Source of the DNA: Acidobacteriota bacterium
Lineage (GTDB): Bacteria; Acidobacteriota; Terriglobia; UBA7540
NCBI GenBank assembly: GCA_021780055.1
Contig: JAJXZM010000588.1
Coordinates: 1-12,440, forward strand
Direction of reading: 5' to 3'
DNA length: 12,440 nucleotides
The translations under genes were made by a program, and so were the position numbers. Below, in pieces: positions 6,476-12,440 of this stretch (the stretch's first letter is position 1; the number at the start of each line of letters is the position of its first letter). The notes beneath the pieces are model-generated. The model searched no databases and had not been told where the DNA came from. It worked only from the letters and a program-made list of their open reading frames with translations.

Positions 6476-6783
6476 TGTTTTGTGGTTGTTGAATGGGACG
6501 GCACCAGAGGTTCGCTGGGTTGGGTAGTGTAAGTGAAAGGTTTGAGTCGGCTCGCGGTAATGATCACTGCAGCCGGTTACACCGTTACCCAGGACGGGGA
6601 CTCGTCCCGGCAGTCGTGATTCAAATATTTTGTAAGGTTGGTCAGCGTCCTTTACGAATGCCTCCGGTCAAGGCAAGGGCAACGGGGCCAACATGGTTCT
6701 TCCAGAGCACCACCAACGAATGAGTTAACCTCCTCGCAAGAGGAACCGGCAGTGTCCTTCATTCTGATCTGGTAACAATTTAA

Positions 6784-6805
6784 CTGCCCATTCAGCCATG
6801 GGCAG
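6784..6805 (+). promoter_or_regulatory. Leader hairpin upstream of the coiled-coil gene
   Basis: CTGCCCAT (6784-6791) and ATGGGCAG (6798-6805) are perfectly complementary around a six-base loop. No T-run follows, so it is not a standard terminator. Confidence 0.4.
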
Positions 6806-6837
6806 AGAGGGAGGGGGCCGCGCGGCTGCTGCGCCAT

Positions 6838-6857
6838 CTCATGGAGCATTCCATGAG
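6838..6857 (+). promoter_or_regulatory. Hairpin enclosing the ribosome-binding site and start codon
   Basis: CTCATGGA (6838-6845) and TCCATGAG (6850-6857) form a perfect 8-bp stem with the four-base loop GCAT. The probable Shine-Dalgarno GGAG (6843-6846) is in the 5' arm and loop, and the likely start ATG (6853-6855) is in the 3' arm. Folding would block initiation. Confidence 0.4.
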
Positions 6858-8643
6858 CAGCGTTCGTCATCTTTTGACGTGTAGCACGCAGCAATTCAAA
6901 ATGAAGGGACCAATTTCACTTTCACTGGCAGAAGAACTTCGATCAATCCGCGGTGGCAACAACGGTCGCCCGCCGATCAAGCGGACGCCAGAACACGAGG
7001 AGCCGGCGGCGCCCTGGCAGCAGGAAATGGAACGGATGCAGCACACGCTTCAGGAAGTGCTGCAGGCCGTCAGTCAGCTTTCGGGGGTTGAATTGCCGGG
7101 CTCTTTGCCGGTTTCCTCGGACAACTCCAATCCTTCACCACGCCTGGATTACACCACTTTAAAGGACAGGATCCGAAATGACCTGGAGACTTTTTCCCTA
7201 AGAACAGCTTCAGACATGTCGCGCCATGCTGAAGAGCACGCGCGCGCCGCTCTGGGAGCCGTCGAGAGTGAGATCAACGGCCAGATTGAGCAGGCGGCCG
7301 GCCAAATGCGCGAGAAGCTGAAGGATGAGCTCGGGGCGCAGCAGATGCAAATCGATGTCGCGCAACAGAGCAAGGAACGTGTTGCCAATTTGGTCAAATC
7401 GCAGACCGATGAGTTTGCCCGGTGGGTCTGGCTGACCTGCAAGGGAACGGAAACACCCACGCCCCAGCAGATAGAAAAGCTTCTGGAACCTTACATCGAA
7501 GAAGCTACTTCGAGCTTTGCGGCCTCACTCAGAAAGAACGCTCAGGAATTGATCGCCGAGCACGCACACCAGATCGAGGACGAACTTCAGGCGGCGGCGC
7601 AGTCGGCTAAAGGCCAGATGGGCTCTCTGGAGGAGGCTTCGCTCCAGGTTTGTGAGCAGAATGCGGACTCAGTAGTCAGAGAGACGGCCGAACGCCTGAA
7701 CGCTGCGGTGGATGAAGTGGTGAAAGGGCTCAAGGGCCGAATAGGCCCTGAGATTGAAGAGGCTGTTGTCGGCTTTCAGACCCGATTGGCAGAGGCCTCG
7801 ACTGCTGCCAGGAATGACGTTCAGCGTGACCATGAACTGCGTGCAGAAGCTTTCCGCCAACACCTTGATGGGATTCTCAAAGAAGCGCAGGCATCCGAAC
7901 TCTCTGAAATCTCCGGCCACATTGCACATACGGCGGCCGGCCTAATTGACTCATCTGTACAGCACATGCAGCAGCAGATTGAAGACTCCATGGAACATTC
8001 GCGGGAGGAGATCAGCGCGTTCATGAAGCTGGAGACGGACGGCGTACAGCAACAAGTTCGTGATCTCTGTTTAGGTGCACACCAGTCTTTGGAGCAGGAA
8101 CTGGCGGCCACAAGCAACCAGCGCATCGCCGAATCCCGCGAGCAACTGACGGCCATGATTCAGGGTTGCATGCAATCCATGGAAGAGCGCGTTCGCCAGG
8201 CTGTGGACCAGCAACTGGAGGAGGTAAGGCGTCTTGCCCAGGATTCCCAGCAAACGGCTGCCGCGCAGCATGCAGCGCAGTTGCAGGAGGCCGCCGAGAG
8301 CTGCTTCGACAGTACGCTGCAGCGGCTCCGGCAGGAGGCAGACCAGGCAAGCTTGCGTGTGGTGGCGGACTTGAAGGCTGCTTCTGAGCCGGTGCTACAC
8401 GAACTGTCTGAACAAGCAAATGTTTCGGCGGCTGCGTTAAGGGAGGAGGCCGCGCAGGCAGCCAGCCGGGTTCAATCGTCCGCGCAAGATTCATTTGAAT
8501 TTTACCGCCAGCAACTGGAGCTGGTAATCCAGGCAGGGCTAGAACAGCAGCAGAGGGCTGTGTCGGGCAAGATGACGGAACTGCACAACCGACTGCAGCA
8601 AGCGGCCGAGTTGCTGATTGCGGGAGGTCTTGACGCACGTTAA
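6853..8643 (+). CDS. Large coiled-coil protein of unknown function
   Basis: About 596 residues, almost entirely helical, rich in Ala, Gln and Glu, without signal peptide or membrane segment. After a short N-terminus (MKGPISLSLAEELRSIRGG) and a charged, Pro-containing linker, amphipathic helix runs from about residue 100 to 190. It is interrupted once by WVWLTCKGTETPTPQQIEKLLEPY, then continues to the end with apolipoprotein-like or MCP-like heptads (AEEHARAALGAVESEINGQI, and QSMEERVRQAVDQQLEEV). The composition suggests a long rod or filament-forming, cytoplasmic scaffold; I recognise no catalytic motif. Start choice: the ATG at 6841 has no site at proper distance, the ATG at 6853 has GGAG six bases upstream, and the ATG at 6901 looks natural at the protein level but has no site. 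The gene stands alone. Homology to motor, SMC or chemoreceptor signalling domains is not supported by any motif I can see. Confidence 0.75.
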   Translation: MSSVRHLLTCSTQQFKMKGPISLSLAEELRSIRGGNNGRPPIKRTPEHEEPAAPWQQEMERMQHTLQEVLQAVSQLSGVELPGSLPVSSDNSNPSPRLDYTTLKDRIRNDLETFSLRTASDMSRHAEEHARAALGAVESEINGQIEQAAGQMREKLKDELGAQQMQIDVAQQSKERVANLVKSQTDEFARWVWLTCKGTETPTPQQIEKLLEPYIEEATSSFAASLRKNAQELIAEHAHQIEDELQAAAQSAKGQMGSLEEASLQVCEQNADSVVRETAERLNAAVDEVVKGLKGRIGPEIEEAVVGFQTRLAEASTAARNDVQRDHELRAEAFRQHLDGILKEAQASELSEISGHIAHTAAGLIDSSVQHMQQQIEDSMEHSREEISAFMKLETDGVQQQVRDLCLGAHQSLEQELAATSNQRIAESREQLTAMIQGCMQSMEERVRQAVDQQLEEVRRLAQDSQQTAAAQHAAQLQEAAESCFDSTLQRLRQEADQASLRVVADLKAASEPVLHELSEQANVSAAALREEAAQAASRVQSSAQDSFEFYRQQLELVIQAGLEQQQRAVSGKMTELHNRLQQAAELLIAGGLDAR

Positions 8644-8900
8644 ATGAAGTTGCGTTGCCATATCGTCCCGGCGGGAGTGTGCGGCGGTTGGCCCCCGCGA
8701 TAGGGCAGGCATTTAGCGCTTCCTCTGCCAGGCAGGTGCGCGTCCGCACGGCGGGGTGAAGCAGGGAAGCCTTGATGTGGCGCCCTTGGGGGACCGCTGT
8801 TCGGGTTGCAGCGCCGGTATTCAGCTGAACCCCTTTCCATCCGGCGCAATCAGACCAGACTGAATCACAGTCTGTAGCATCAATTCGGATTTTGTCCTGC

Positions 8901-8925
8901 AATCTCAAATCTCCAATTTCAAATC
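8901..8925. repeat. Near-tandem 11-mer repeat
   Basis: AATCTCAAATC (8901-8911) and AATTTCAAATC (8915-8925) match at ten of eleven positions with a period of 14 bases. It looks like a simple intergenic repeat relic. Confidence 0.4.
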
Positions 8926-8960
8926 GCTGGGCAGCAGATTAAGTTGCCATGGGCTGCGGG

Positions 8961-8985
8961 CAAGGCGAGATAACCTCGCCGCTAC
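8961..8985. repeat. REP-like short inverted repeat
   Basis: GGCGAG (8964-8969) and CTCGCC (8975-8980) flank ATAAC. Together with the following GCTACA this resembles short interspersed palindromic repeats in intergenic regions of high-GC genomes. Only one copy is in the window, so the assignment is tentative. Confidence 0.3.
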
Positions 8986-9174
8986 ATCTCTTGTATCCAG
9001 GATTTCAAATTGTGCAGCGCAATGCTGGCCTCTTGCCGGAATTTTGTAGTTCCCGTGTCGACGCCTCTGACTTGTCTATCTTGATGCAGGATCTGACCAC
9101 CGCGGCTGGATTCACCTTTATCAATCGACTATGCTTGAAAAAGTAATCATATTGATTCAGTTGAAAGGAGCGTC

Positions 9175-9324
9175 ATGAAAGTTGTTGATCCCGTTTGCAG
9201 AATGACAATTGAATCTGAGAAGGCAGCCGCCACCAGCGAGTACAAGGGCAAGACCATCTACTTCTGCATGTCCGGCTGCAAGGAGAAGTTCGACAAGGAG
9301 CCGGAGAAGTACCTGGGCAAGTAA
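9175..9324 (+). CDS. YHS-domain metal-binding small protein
   Basis: A 49-residue protein that is a single YHS domain. It starts MKVVDPVCRMTIE (C8 in the DPVCxM motif) and has the second signature YKGKTIYFCMSGCKEKF (C31 and C35), ending EPEKYLGK. YHS domains occur in copper-transporting P-type ATPases and as free small proteins; they bind metals through these cysteines. AAAGGAG precedes the ATG by four bases. It is convergent with the molybdoenzyme, with 31 bases between the two stop codons, and no transporter is adjacent. The cytoplasmic location is inferred from the lack of a signal peptide. Confidence 0.92.
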   Translation: MKVVDPVCRMTIESEKAAATSEYKGKTIYFCMSGCKEKFDKEPEKYLGK

Positions 9325-9355
9325 TGGTTGACGTGGGCTGGCGTGGACGCTGTGC

Positions 9356-10372
9356 TCAGGCCACCGTGACGGTGATGACTTCCTGGCCCGTTGCGCCGTT
9401 GGGGAAGGTGGAGGTGGGTTCGCGGCCTTCCACTCGTCCTGTGCCGTCGACAGCGCGGATGCGGATGCGATACTTGCCGCGCGCGGGATTGACCCAGGCA
9501 TATTTCCAGAAGGTCCACGTGATGGGCGACGGGTTGCTAAAGATGGCTGTGGACTTCCAGGATTTGCCGTCGTCAAAGCTGATTTCGACCGACTTGATGC
9601 CATCCAGGTTGCCGACAGCGTAGCCCGCAAACTCGAAGTTGCGCGCGGAGATTTTGGCGCCGTCTTTCAGATCGGTGAAGCGCGCGTGTGCCCATCGCTC
9701 ACATTCGTCGGACCATCCCTGGCTTTCCCAATAGCCGAGGTGCGGCTTCTTCAGCAGTTCGATGCTCGTCACCCATTTGGGCTGCTTCATGCCGAACTTG
9801 CCGGGGATGAAAATGCGAACCGGGTAGCCGTGTACCGGCGGGAGGTCTTCACCGTTCATCTGCCAGGCAATAAAATTCTCTTCGTTCCACAGGCGCTCGA
9901 GCGTGTGCCCGGTTGAGAATCCGTCGGCGGCGTAGATGGCCGCGTGAGTAGCGTCCCCGGAAGGTGCTGCGCGTTCGAGCAGCGGCTTCAGCGGAGTGCC
10001 GGTCCATTTGGCGTTGCCAAGCGCGGTGCCGCCGGGGGTATTGGAGATGCACTCGAGCGTATAAACCTTTTCGATGCGCGGCAGCTTCAGCAGGTTCTCG
10101 TAGTTCAGCGTGAAGGGATGTTGGACCAGGCCGTCAAACTTGATCTGCCACTTGTCGCGATCAACGGTGGGTGTGCCACCCTTCGATGTGACGTAGAATT
10201 CATCATTGGGCGTGATGGCCATCAGAGCGGCCTCGTTTCCAAATTGCTCGTAAGCTTTGACCGAGAGCCCGGCGGGATCGCGCATGCCGTTCATCCAGCG
10301 GCTGGTAAGGGAGTACTCAAGGAGCCCGATACCGCCCGCGACTGCGCCAATTATCAGTGTTCGCCGTTCCAT
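9356..10372 (-). CDS. Sulfite-oxidase-family molybdopterin-dependent oxidoreductase
   Basis: 338 residues. The N-terminus MERRTLIIGAVAGGIGLLEY is a Tat-like signal or uncleaved anchor, so the enzyme should act in the periplasm. The molybdopterin-binding domain covers about residues 55-215, with the Mo-ligand cysteine C108 in VYTLECISNTPGG, then WTGTPLKPLLERA, HGYPVRIFIPGKFGMKQPKWV and the closing GYWESQGWSDE. Residues ~225-338 form the Ig-like Mo-co dimerisation domain (FAGYAVGNLDGIKSVEISFD, then FWKYAWVNP and IRAVDGTGRV). The family includes sulfite dehydrogenases and MsrP-type reductases; which reaction applies here is open because no cytochrome or MsrQ-like partner is adjacent. There is no Shine-Dalgarno before the ATG, and an ECF-like promoter ends ten bases upstream, so the transcript is probably leaderless. 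Confidence 0.93.
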   Translation of the reverse strand: MERRTLIIGAVAGGIGLLEYSLTSRWMNGMRDPAGLSVKAYEQFGNEAALMAITPNDEFYVTSKGGTPTVDRDKWQIKFDGLVQHPFTLNYENLLKLPRIEKVYTLECISNTPGGTALGNAKWTGTPLKPLLERAAPSGDATHAAIYAADGFSTGHTLERLWNEENFIAWQMNGEDLPPVHGYPVRIFIPGKFGMKQPKWVTSIELLKKPHLGYWESQGWSDECERWAHARFTDLKDGAKISARNFEFAGYAVGNLDGIKSVEISFDDGKSWKSTAIFSNPSPITWTFWKYAWVNPARGKYRIRIRAVDGTGRVEGREPTSTFPNGATGQEVITVTVA

Positions 10373-10378
10373 AGTGTT

Positions 10379-10410
10379 ATCTTAGATGTCTGTTTGAGCC
10401 CCGAAGTTCC
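10379..10410 (-). promoter_or_regulatory. ECF/sigmaE-type promoter of the molybdoenzyme, leaderless arrangement
   Basis: On the minus strand GGAACTT (10404-10410) is followed after 17 bases by TCTAA (10382-10386), the classical -35/-10 form of sigmaE-type ECF promoters. The same place also offers a -10-like TAAGAT (10379-10384) six bases before the ATG at 10372, the TANNNT spacing usual for leaderless genes. Either reading puts the transcript start within a few bases of the ATG. Confidence 0.5.
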
Positions 10411-10465
10411 ATGATATCGCGAAGGGCAGAGGTCTCGCCTGAATAATTCGCTCCAAAGCCCGGTA

Positions 10466-11119
10466 GTGGCTGCTCGCATTCGCGCGCGGTTGGCAAGGTT
10501 TTATGATGTGGTGGCGCCGGTCTACGGTTTTTGGTCGTCAATGTTCGAGGCTCGTGCTGCACGCCAAGCTTATGAAGCGGCCGGCCTTGCCGGGGGTAAG
10601 CGCGTGCTCGAAGTTGCAGTCGGCGGCGGCGAATTCTTCTGCGCGCTGGCGAAGACCGCGGGGCTGAAGCGGTGCGTCGGGGTTGATCTTTCCGCGCCGA
10701 TGCTCTCCCGCGCGCGGAGACGGTTAGCTGCCGTCGGTGTCGAGCGGCCCAATCTGTGCCGGGCGAACGCGCTCTCTTTGCCGTTCGGCAACTCGGCGTT
10801 CGATATTCTCTTCAATCTTTATATGATCGACCTGTTGATGGAGGGAGATTTTCCCTGCGTGTTCAAGGAGTTTGCTCGCGTGCTGAGGCCCGGCGGGCGG
10901 CTGATTGTCCTAAGCATGGCACGGCAGGCGCGCGCGCTGAATGCCATCTGGATGCAGCTCTACCGTTGTTCGCCGCTGATGACTGGCGGCTGCAGGCCCG
11001 TGCCGGTGGAGGAAATCCTGGCGTCAAATGGTTGGAATGTCGGTTTGCGCGAAGTGATTTCACAATGTGGGTTCCGCTCGGAACTGTTTGTGGCGCGCTT
11101 TGCGGGGGGAGCAGGATAA
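10466..11119 (+). CDS. Class I SAM-dependent methyltransferase
   Basis: 217 residues from a GTG at 10466. Rossmann-type methyltransferase: motif I RVLEVAVGGGEFFCALA (about 46-62), motif II VGVDLSAPMLSRARRR, then NALSLPFGNSAFDILFNLYM and VLRPGGRLIVLS. Motif I has GGG where many have GxGxG. The start region FYDVVAPVYGFW is typical of UbiE/Methyltransf_11 relatives. The acceptor is unknown. No good ribosome-binding site precedes the GTG; an in-frame CTG at 10439 with AGAGG upstream is an alternative, so the N-terminus is uncertain. The TAA shares its last A with the ATG of the next gene, so translation is probably coupled. It is divergent from the molybdoenzyme, 93 bases apart. Confidence 0.85.
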   Translation: MAARIRARLARFYDVVAPVYGFWSSMFEARAARQAYEAAGLAGGKRVLEVAVGGGEFFCALAKTAGLKRCVGVDLSAPMLSRARRRLAAVGVERPNLCRANALSLPFGNSAFDILFNLYMIDLLMEGDFPCVFKEFARVLRPGGRLIVLSMARQARALNAIWMQLYRCSPLMTGGCRPVPVEEILASNGWNVGLREVISQCGFRSELFVARFAGGAG

Positions 11120-11352
11120 TGATTGAGTCGCCTCGTGTAAATCACCGGTGGCAGTTCTGCTCGCGGTGCAACAACATGATGTTTGAATATTATGCGTCGC
11201 CGGACGGGCACTTCGGCCTGGTCGCTCTTTCCGGAAGCAAGGAGATCGAAGGGTCACGGTCAGGCCGTGAAATCAAGTGCCAGAAGTGCGGCGCGCACTA
11301 TCGCCTGCTGGATCGCCTGGATGCCATGGGGCAGGCAGCAAACCGAGTCTGA
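11119..11352 (+). CDS. Small zinc-ribbon protein
   Basis: 77 residues starting MIESPRVNHRWQFCSRCNNM. Two CxxC pairs (C14/C17 and C54/C57, the second in IKCQKCGAHYRLLD) ~37 residues apart form a likely zinc ribbon, with a GHFGLVALSG strand segment between. The ATG overlaps the methyltransferase stop (TAATG), which is the best support for this start; the much longer upstream open frame lies inside the methyltransferase and is not real. A role as accessory or nucleic-acid/protein-binding subunit of the operon is possible but unproven. No specific family is recognised. Confidence 0.75.
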   Translation: MIESPRVNHRWQFCSRCNNMMFEYYASPDGHFGLVALSGSKEIEGSRSGREIKCQKCGAHYRLLDRLDAMGQAANRV

Positions 11353-11370
11353 CGTTTTCGGTTCTGACCG

Positions 11371-11383
11371 TAAATTTCTTGCA
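11371..11383 (+). promoter_or_regulatory. Possible -10 element for a leaderless internal start
   Basis: TAAATT (11371-11376) lies seven bases before the ATG at 11384, which has no Shine-Dalgarno. A weak -35 (CTGACG, 11349-11354) is 16 bases upstream. This would let the kinase gene be expressed apart from the operon; evidence is thin. Confidence 0.2.
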
Positions 11384-12397
11384 ATGGAAGAACTTCGACT
11401 GACACCGGATACCATTGGCGCCTATCTTGCCGAACAGGGTTTGGCCGGCGATCCTGCAGCGCTTTCCATCCGTGAACTTGGCGGCGGCGTTTCAAACCTT
11501 GTTTCCCTGATTGAGGGACCTGGCATCCGCTGGGTGGCCAAGCAATCGCTCGGCAAGCTGCGCGTGAAAGACAATTGGGTCTCGCAACGCGAGCGGATCT
11601 TTCGGGAGGCAGCAGCCATCCAGTCGCTCGGTTCTATCCTGGACGGCGCCGTGCCGCGGGTGGTTCATGTGGACCGCGCGAACTTCCTTTATCTGATGAC
11701 GGCCGCTCCGGTGGGTTCGGTCGTTTGGAAGAAGTCGCTGTTGGACGGACAGGTCCGAGTGGAGGTTGCGGAGGCCGCTGGGCGTCTGCTTGCCACCATG
11801 ATCACCGCCAGCCAGCAGGCCCCCACGTTCCGGGCGCAGTTTGCCGACCGCACGGTGTTTGACGAACTAAGGATCGATCCTTATTACCGCACGACGGCTG
11901 CACGGGACCCCGATGTTCGAGAAGCACTGGGACAGCTCATAGAAGATTCGTGGAAGATCCAGACCGCGCTTGTCCATGGCGACTACAGCCCGAAAAATAT
12001 GCTGGTGCGTGATGACAGCATCTTCCTGATCGATTTTGAAGTTGTCCATTGGGGCGACCCAGCGTTTGATTCCGCGTTCCTGTTAAACCATCTGATGCTG
12101 AAGTCGTTCCATCAACCGCACTACACGGAACTTTATTTTCAATCTGCGCGCGCGTTTTGGCAGGCACTGGTTGCGGGCCTCACGGGCTCGGCGATGGTAG
12201 ATTTCGAGGGCATGACAGTGCGGCATCTTGGCGGTCTGATGCTGGCGCGAATGGACGGGAAGTCTCCGGTAGAGTACATCCGCAAGGAAGAAGTGAAGTC
12301 GCGCGTGCGGCGCGCGGGCAAACGTCTTCTCGCGGAGCGGGCCCCAAAGTTCGAAGCAGCGCTTGAAGTTGTTAGACGAAATATAGTGGAATCATAG
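11384..12397 (+). CDS. APH/choline-kinase-fold phosphotransferase of unknown substrate
   Basis: 337 residues. Kinase-fold motifs in order: glycine loop LGGGVSNLV (32-40), ATP lysine WVAKQS (K53), helix C with an acidic residue near E75, hinge FLYLMTAAPVGS, catalytic loop LVHGDYSPKNML (H198, D200, N205) and metal-binding DFE (D217) followed by WGDPAFDSAFLLNHL. This is the PF01636 layout, shared by aminoglycoside, choline, homoserine and methylthioribose kinases; nothing points to antibiotic resistance and a small-metabolite substrate is more likely. The ATG at 11384 begins the family-like sequence (MEELRLTPDT); a longer start at 11321 would overlap the zinc-ribbon gene. It follows that gene after 31 bases and precedes the next start by 25 bases, so all probably form one operon. 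Confidence 0.88.
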   Translation: MEELRLTPDTIGAYLAEQGLAGDPAALSIRELGGGVSNLVSLIEGPGIRWVAKQSLGKLRVKDNWVSQRERIFREAAAIQSLGSILDGAVPRVVHVDRANFLYLMTAAPVGSVVWKKSLLDGQVRVEVAEAAGRLLATMITASQQAPTFRAQFADRTVFDELRIDPYYRTTAARDPDVREALGQLIEDSWKIQTALVHGDYSPKNMLVRDDSIFLIDFEVVHWGDPAFDSAFLLNHLMLKSFHQPHYTELYFQSARAFWQALVAGLTGSAMVDFEGMTVRHLGGLMLARMDGKSPVEYIRKEEVKSRVRRAGKRLLAERAPKFEAALEVVRRNIVES

Positions 12398-12422
12398 TTT
12401 AATCGAGGTGACAGGAGCGCAG

Positions 12423-12440
12423 ATGTCAAGAATCGTCGGA
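12423..12440 (+). CDS. 5' end of the next gene (six codons); possibly enolase
   Basis: An ATG at 12423 preceded by ACAGGAGCGCAG (GGAG at good distance) begins MSRIVG and runs off the window. It is 25 bases after the kinase stop and probably co-transcribed. Six residues cannot identify a protein; they would fit an enolase start (compare MSKIVK of the E. coli enzyme), but this is only a guess. Confidence 0.55.

Larger units (their letters stand above)
6151..6852. other. 700-bp gene-free leader region of the coiled-coil gene, rich in small hairpins
   Basis: No ORF here has both a ribosome-binding site and protein-like composition. The region holds a candidate promoter and dyad at 6432-6475, a TCCTC-GCAA-GAGGA hairpin with a GNRA tetraloop (6731-6744), a CTGCCCAT/ATGGGCAG hairpin (6784-6805), a GCCGCGCGGC palindrome (6817-6826) and the start-codon hairpin (6838-6857). 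The clustering of stems in the last 130 bases suggests a structured 5' untranslated region. I could not match it to a known riboswitch. Confidence 0.45.
8644..9174. other. 530-bp intergenic region with repeat-like elements, no gene
   Basis: No supported ORF; a 65-codon frame at 8949 lacks a ribosome-binding site and protein-like composition. It holds a CAGACT/AGTCTG hairpin (8856-8874), a near-tandem 11-mer (8901-8925) and an interspersed-repeat-like stem (8964-8980). The promoter of the YHS gene should lie near its right end, but I see no clear -35/-10 pair. Confidence 0.5.

Noticed and set aside
6560..6700. Possible c-di-GMP (GEMM-I) riboswitch because of GCCTCCGG and AGCCGGTTAC motifs
   Set aside because: The motifs occur in the wrong order and without the conserved paired arms.
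6742..6764. Second ECF-type promoter (GGAACC ... TCTGA)
   Set aside because: The spacing is about three bases shorter than in the molybdoenzyme promoter and the -35 lacks TT; not convincing.
8021..8908. Minus-strand open frame of about 295 codons
   Set aside because: Antisense shadow of the coiled-coil gene, Pro/Ala/Arg-rich without domain or start signal.
8949..9146. 65-codon plus-strand ORF before the YHS gene
   Set aside because: No ribosome-binding site, unlike-protein composition, begins within the repeat-like region.
11183..11383. Upstream extension of the kinase reading frame
   Set aside because: Overlaps the zinc-ribbon gene in another frame, and the kinase-like sequence begins at 11384.
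11384..12397. Aminoglycoside resistance gene
   Set aside because: Only the general kinase-fold motifs are present; the family covers many metabolite kinases and the context is a methyltransferase operon, not a resistance cassette.

Overview
The window looks like chromosomal DNA of a free-living Gram-negative bacterium of fairly high GC, most likely a soil Acidobacteriota. That placement is an inference from the gene mix (a probable PIG-L deacetylase with an Ig-like tail, a Tat-type sulfatase, a CRP-DUF1003 fusion, loose gene spacing with degenerate small genes); no marker gene in the window proves it. I see no rRNA, tRNA, CRISPR array, transposase, integrase or phage gene.

Layout, left to right: the 3' end of a probable PIG-L deacetylase with a C-terminal Ig-like domain (+). 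A lone receiver domain that lacks the phospho-acceptor aspartate (-). An ECF sigma factor (-), whose upstream region holds a sigma70-like promoter overlapped by a 30-bp dyad. A stretch of about 800 bp with only small, doubtful or frameshifted secreted-protein ORFs. A Tat-exported sulfatase (-). A membrane protein fusing a cyclic-nucleotide-binding-like domain to DUF1003 (-). A 74-residue small protein with a structured leader (+). About 700 bp without a gene that holds several hairpins. A 596-residue alanine/glutamine/glutamate-rich coiled-coil protein of unknown function (+). About 530 bp of repeat-like intergenic DNA. A 49-residue YHS metal-binding protein (+). A Tat-type sulfite-oxidase-family molybdoenzyme (-), preceded by an ECF-type promoter so close to the ATG that the mRNA should be leaderless. 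Finally a compact rightward operon: class I methyltransferase, 77-residue zinc-ribbon protein, APH-family kinase and the first six codons of another gene.

The genes do not form one obvious pathway. The tightest functional unit is the methyltransferase, zinc-ribbon and kinase run. Regulatory and envelope-stress themes recur: an ECF sigma factor, a pseudo-receiver, a CRP-like sensor fused to a membrane domain, and an ECF-type promoter in front of an exported enzyme. The most concrete new observations are regulatory: the operator-like dyad over the sigma-gene promoter, the leaderless ECF-type promoter of the molybdoenzyme, and the hairpin that encloses both the ribosome-binding site and the start codon of the coiled-coil gene. 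I found no clear defence, toxin-antitoxin or biosynthetic system.
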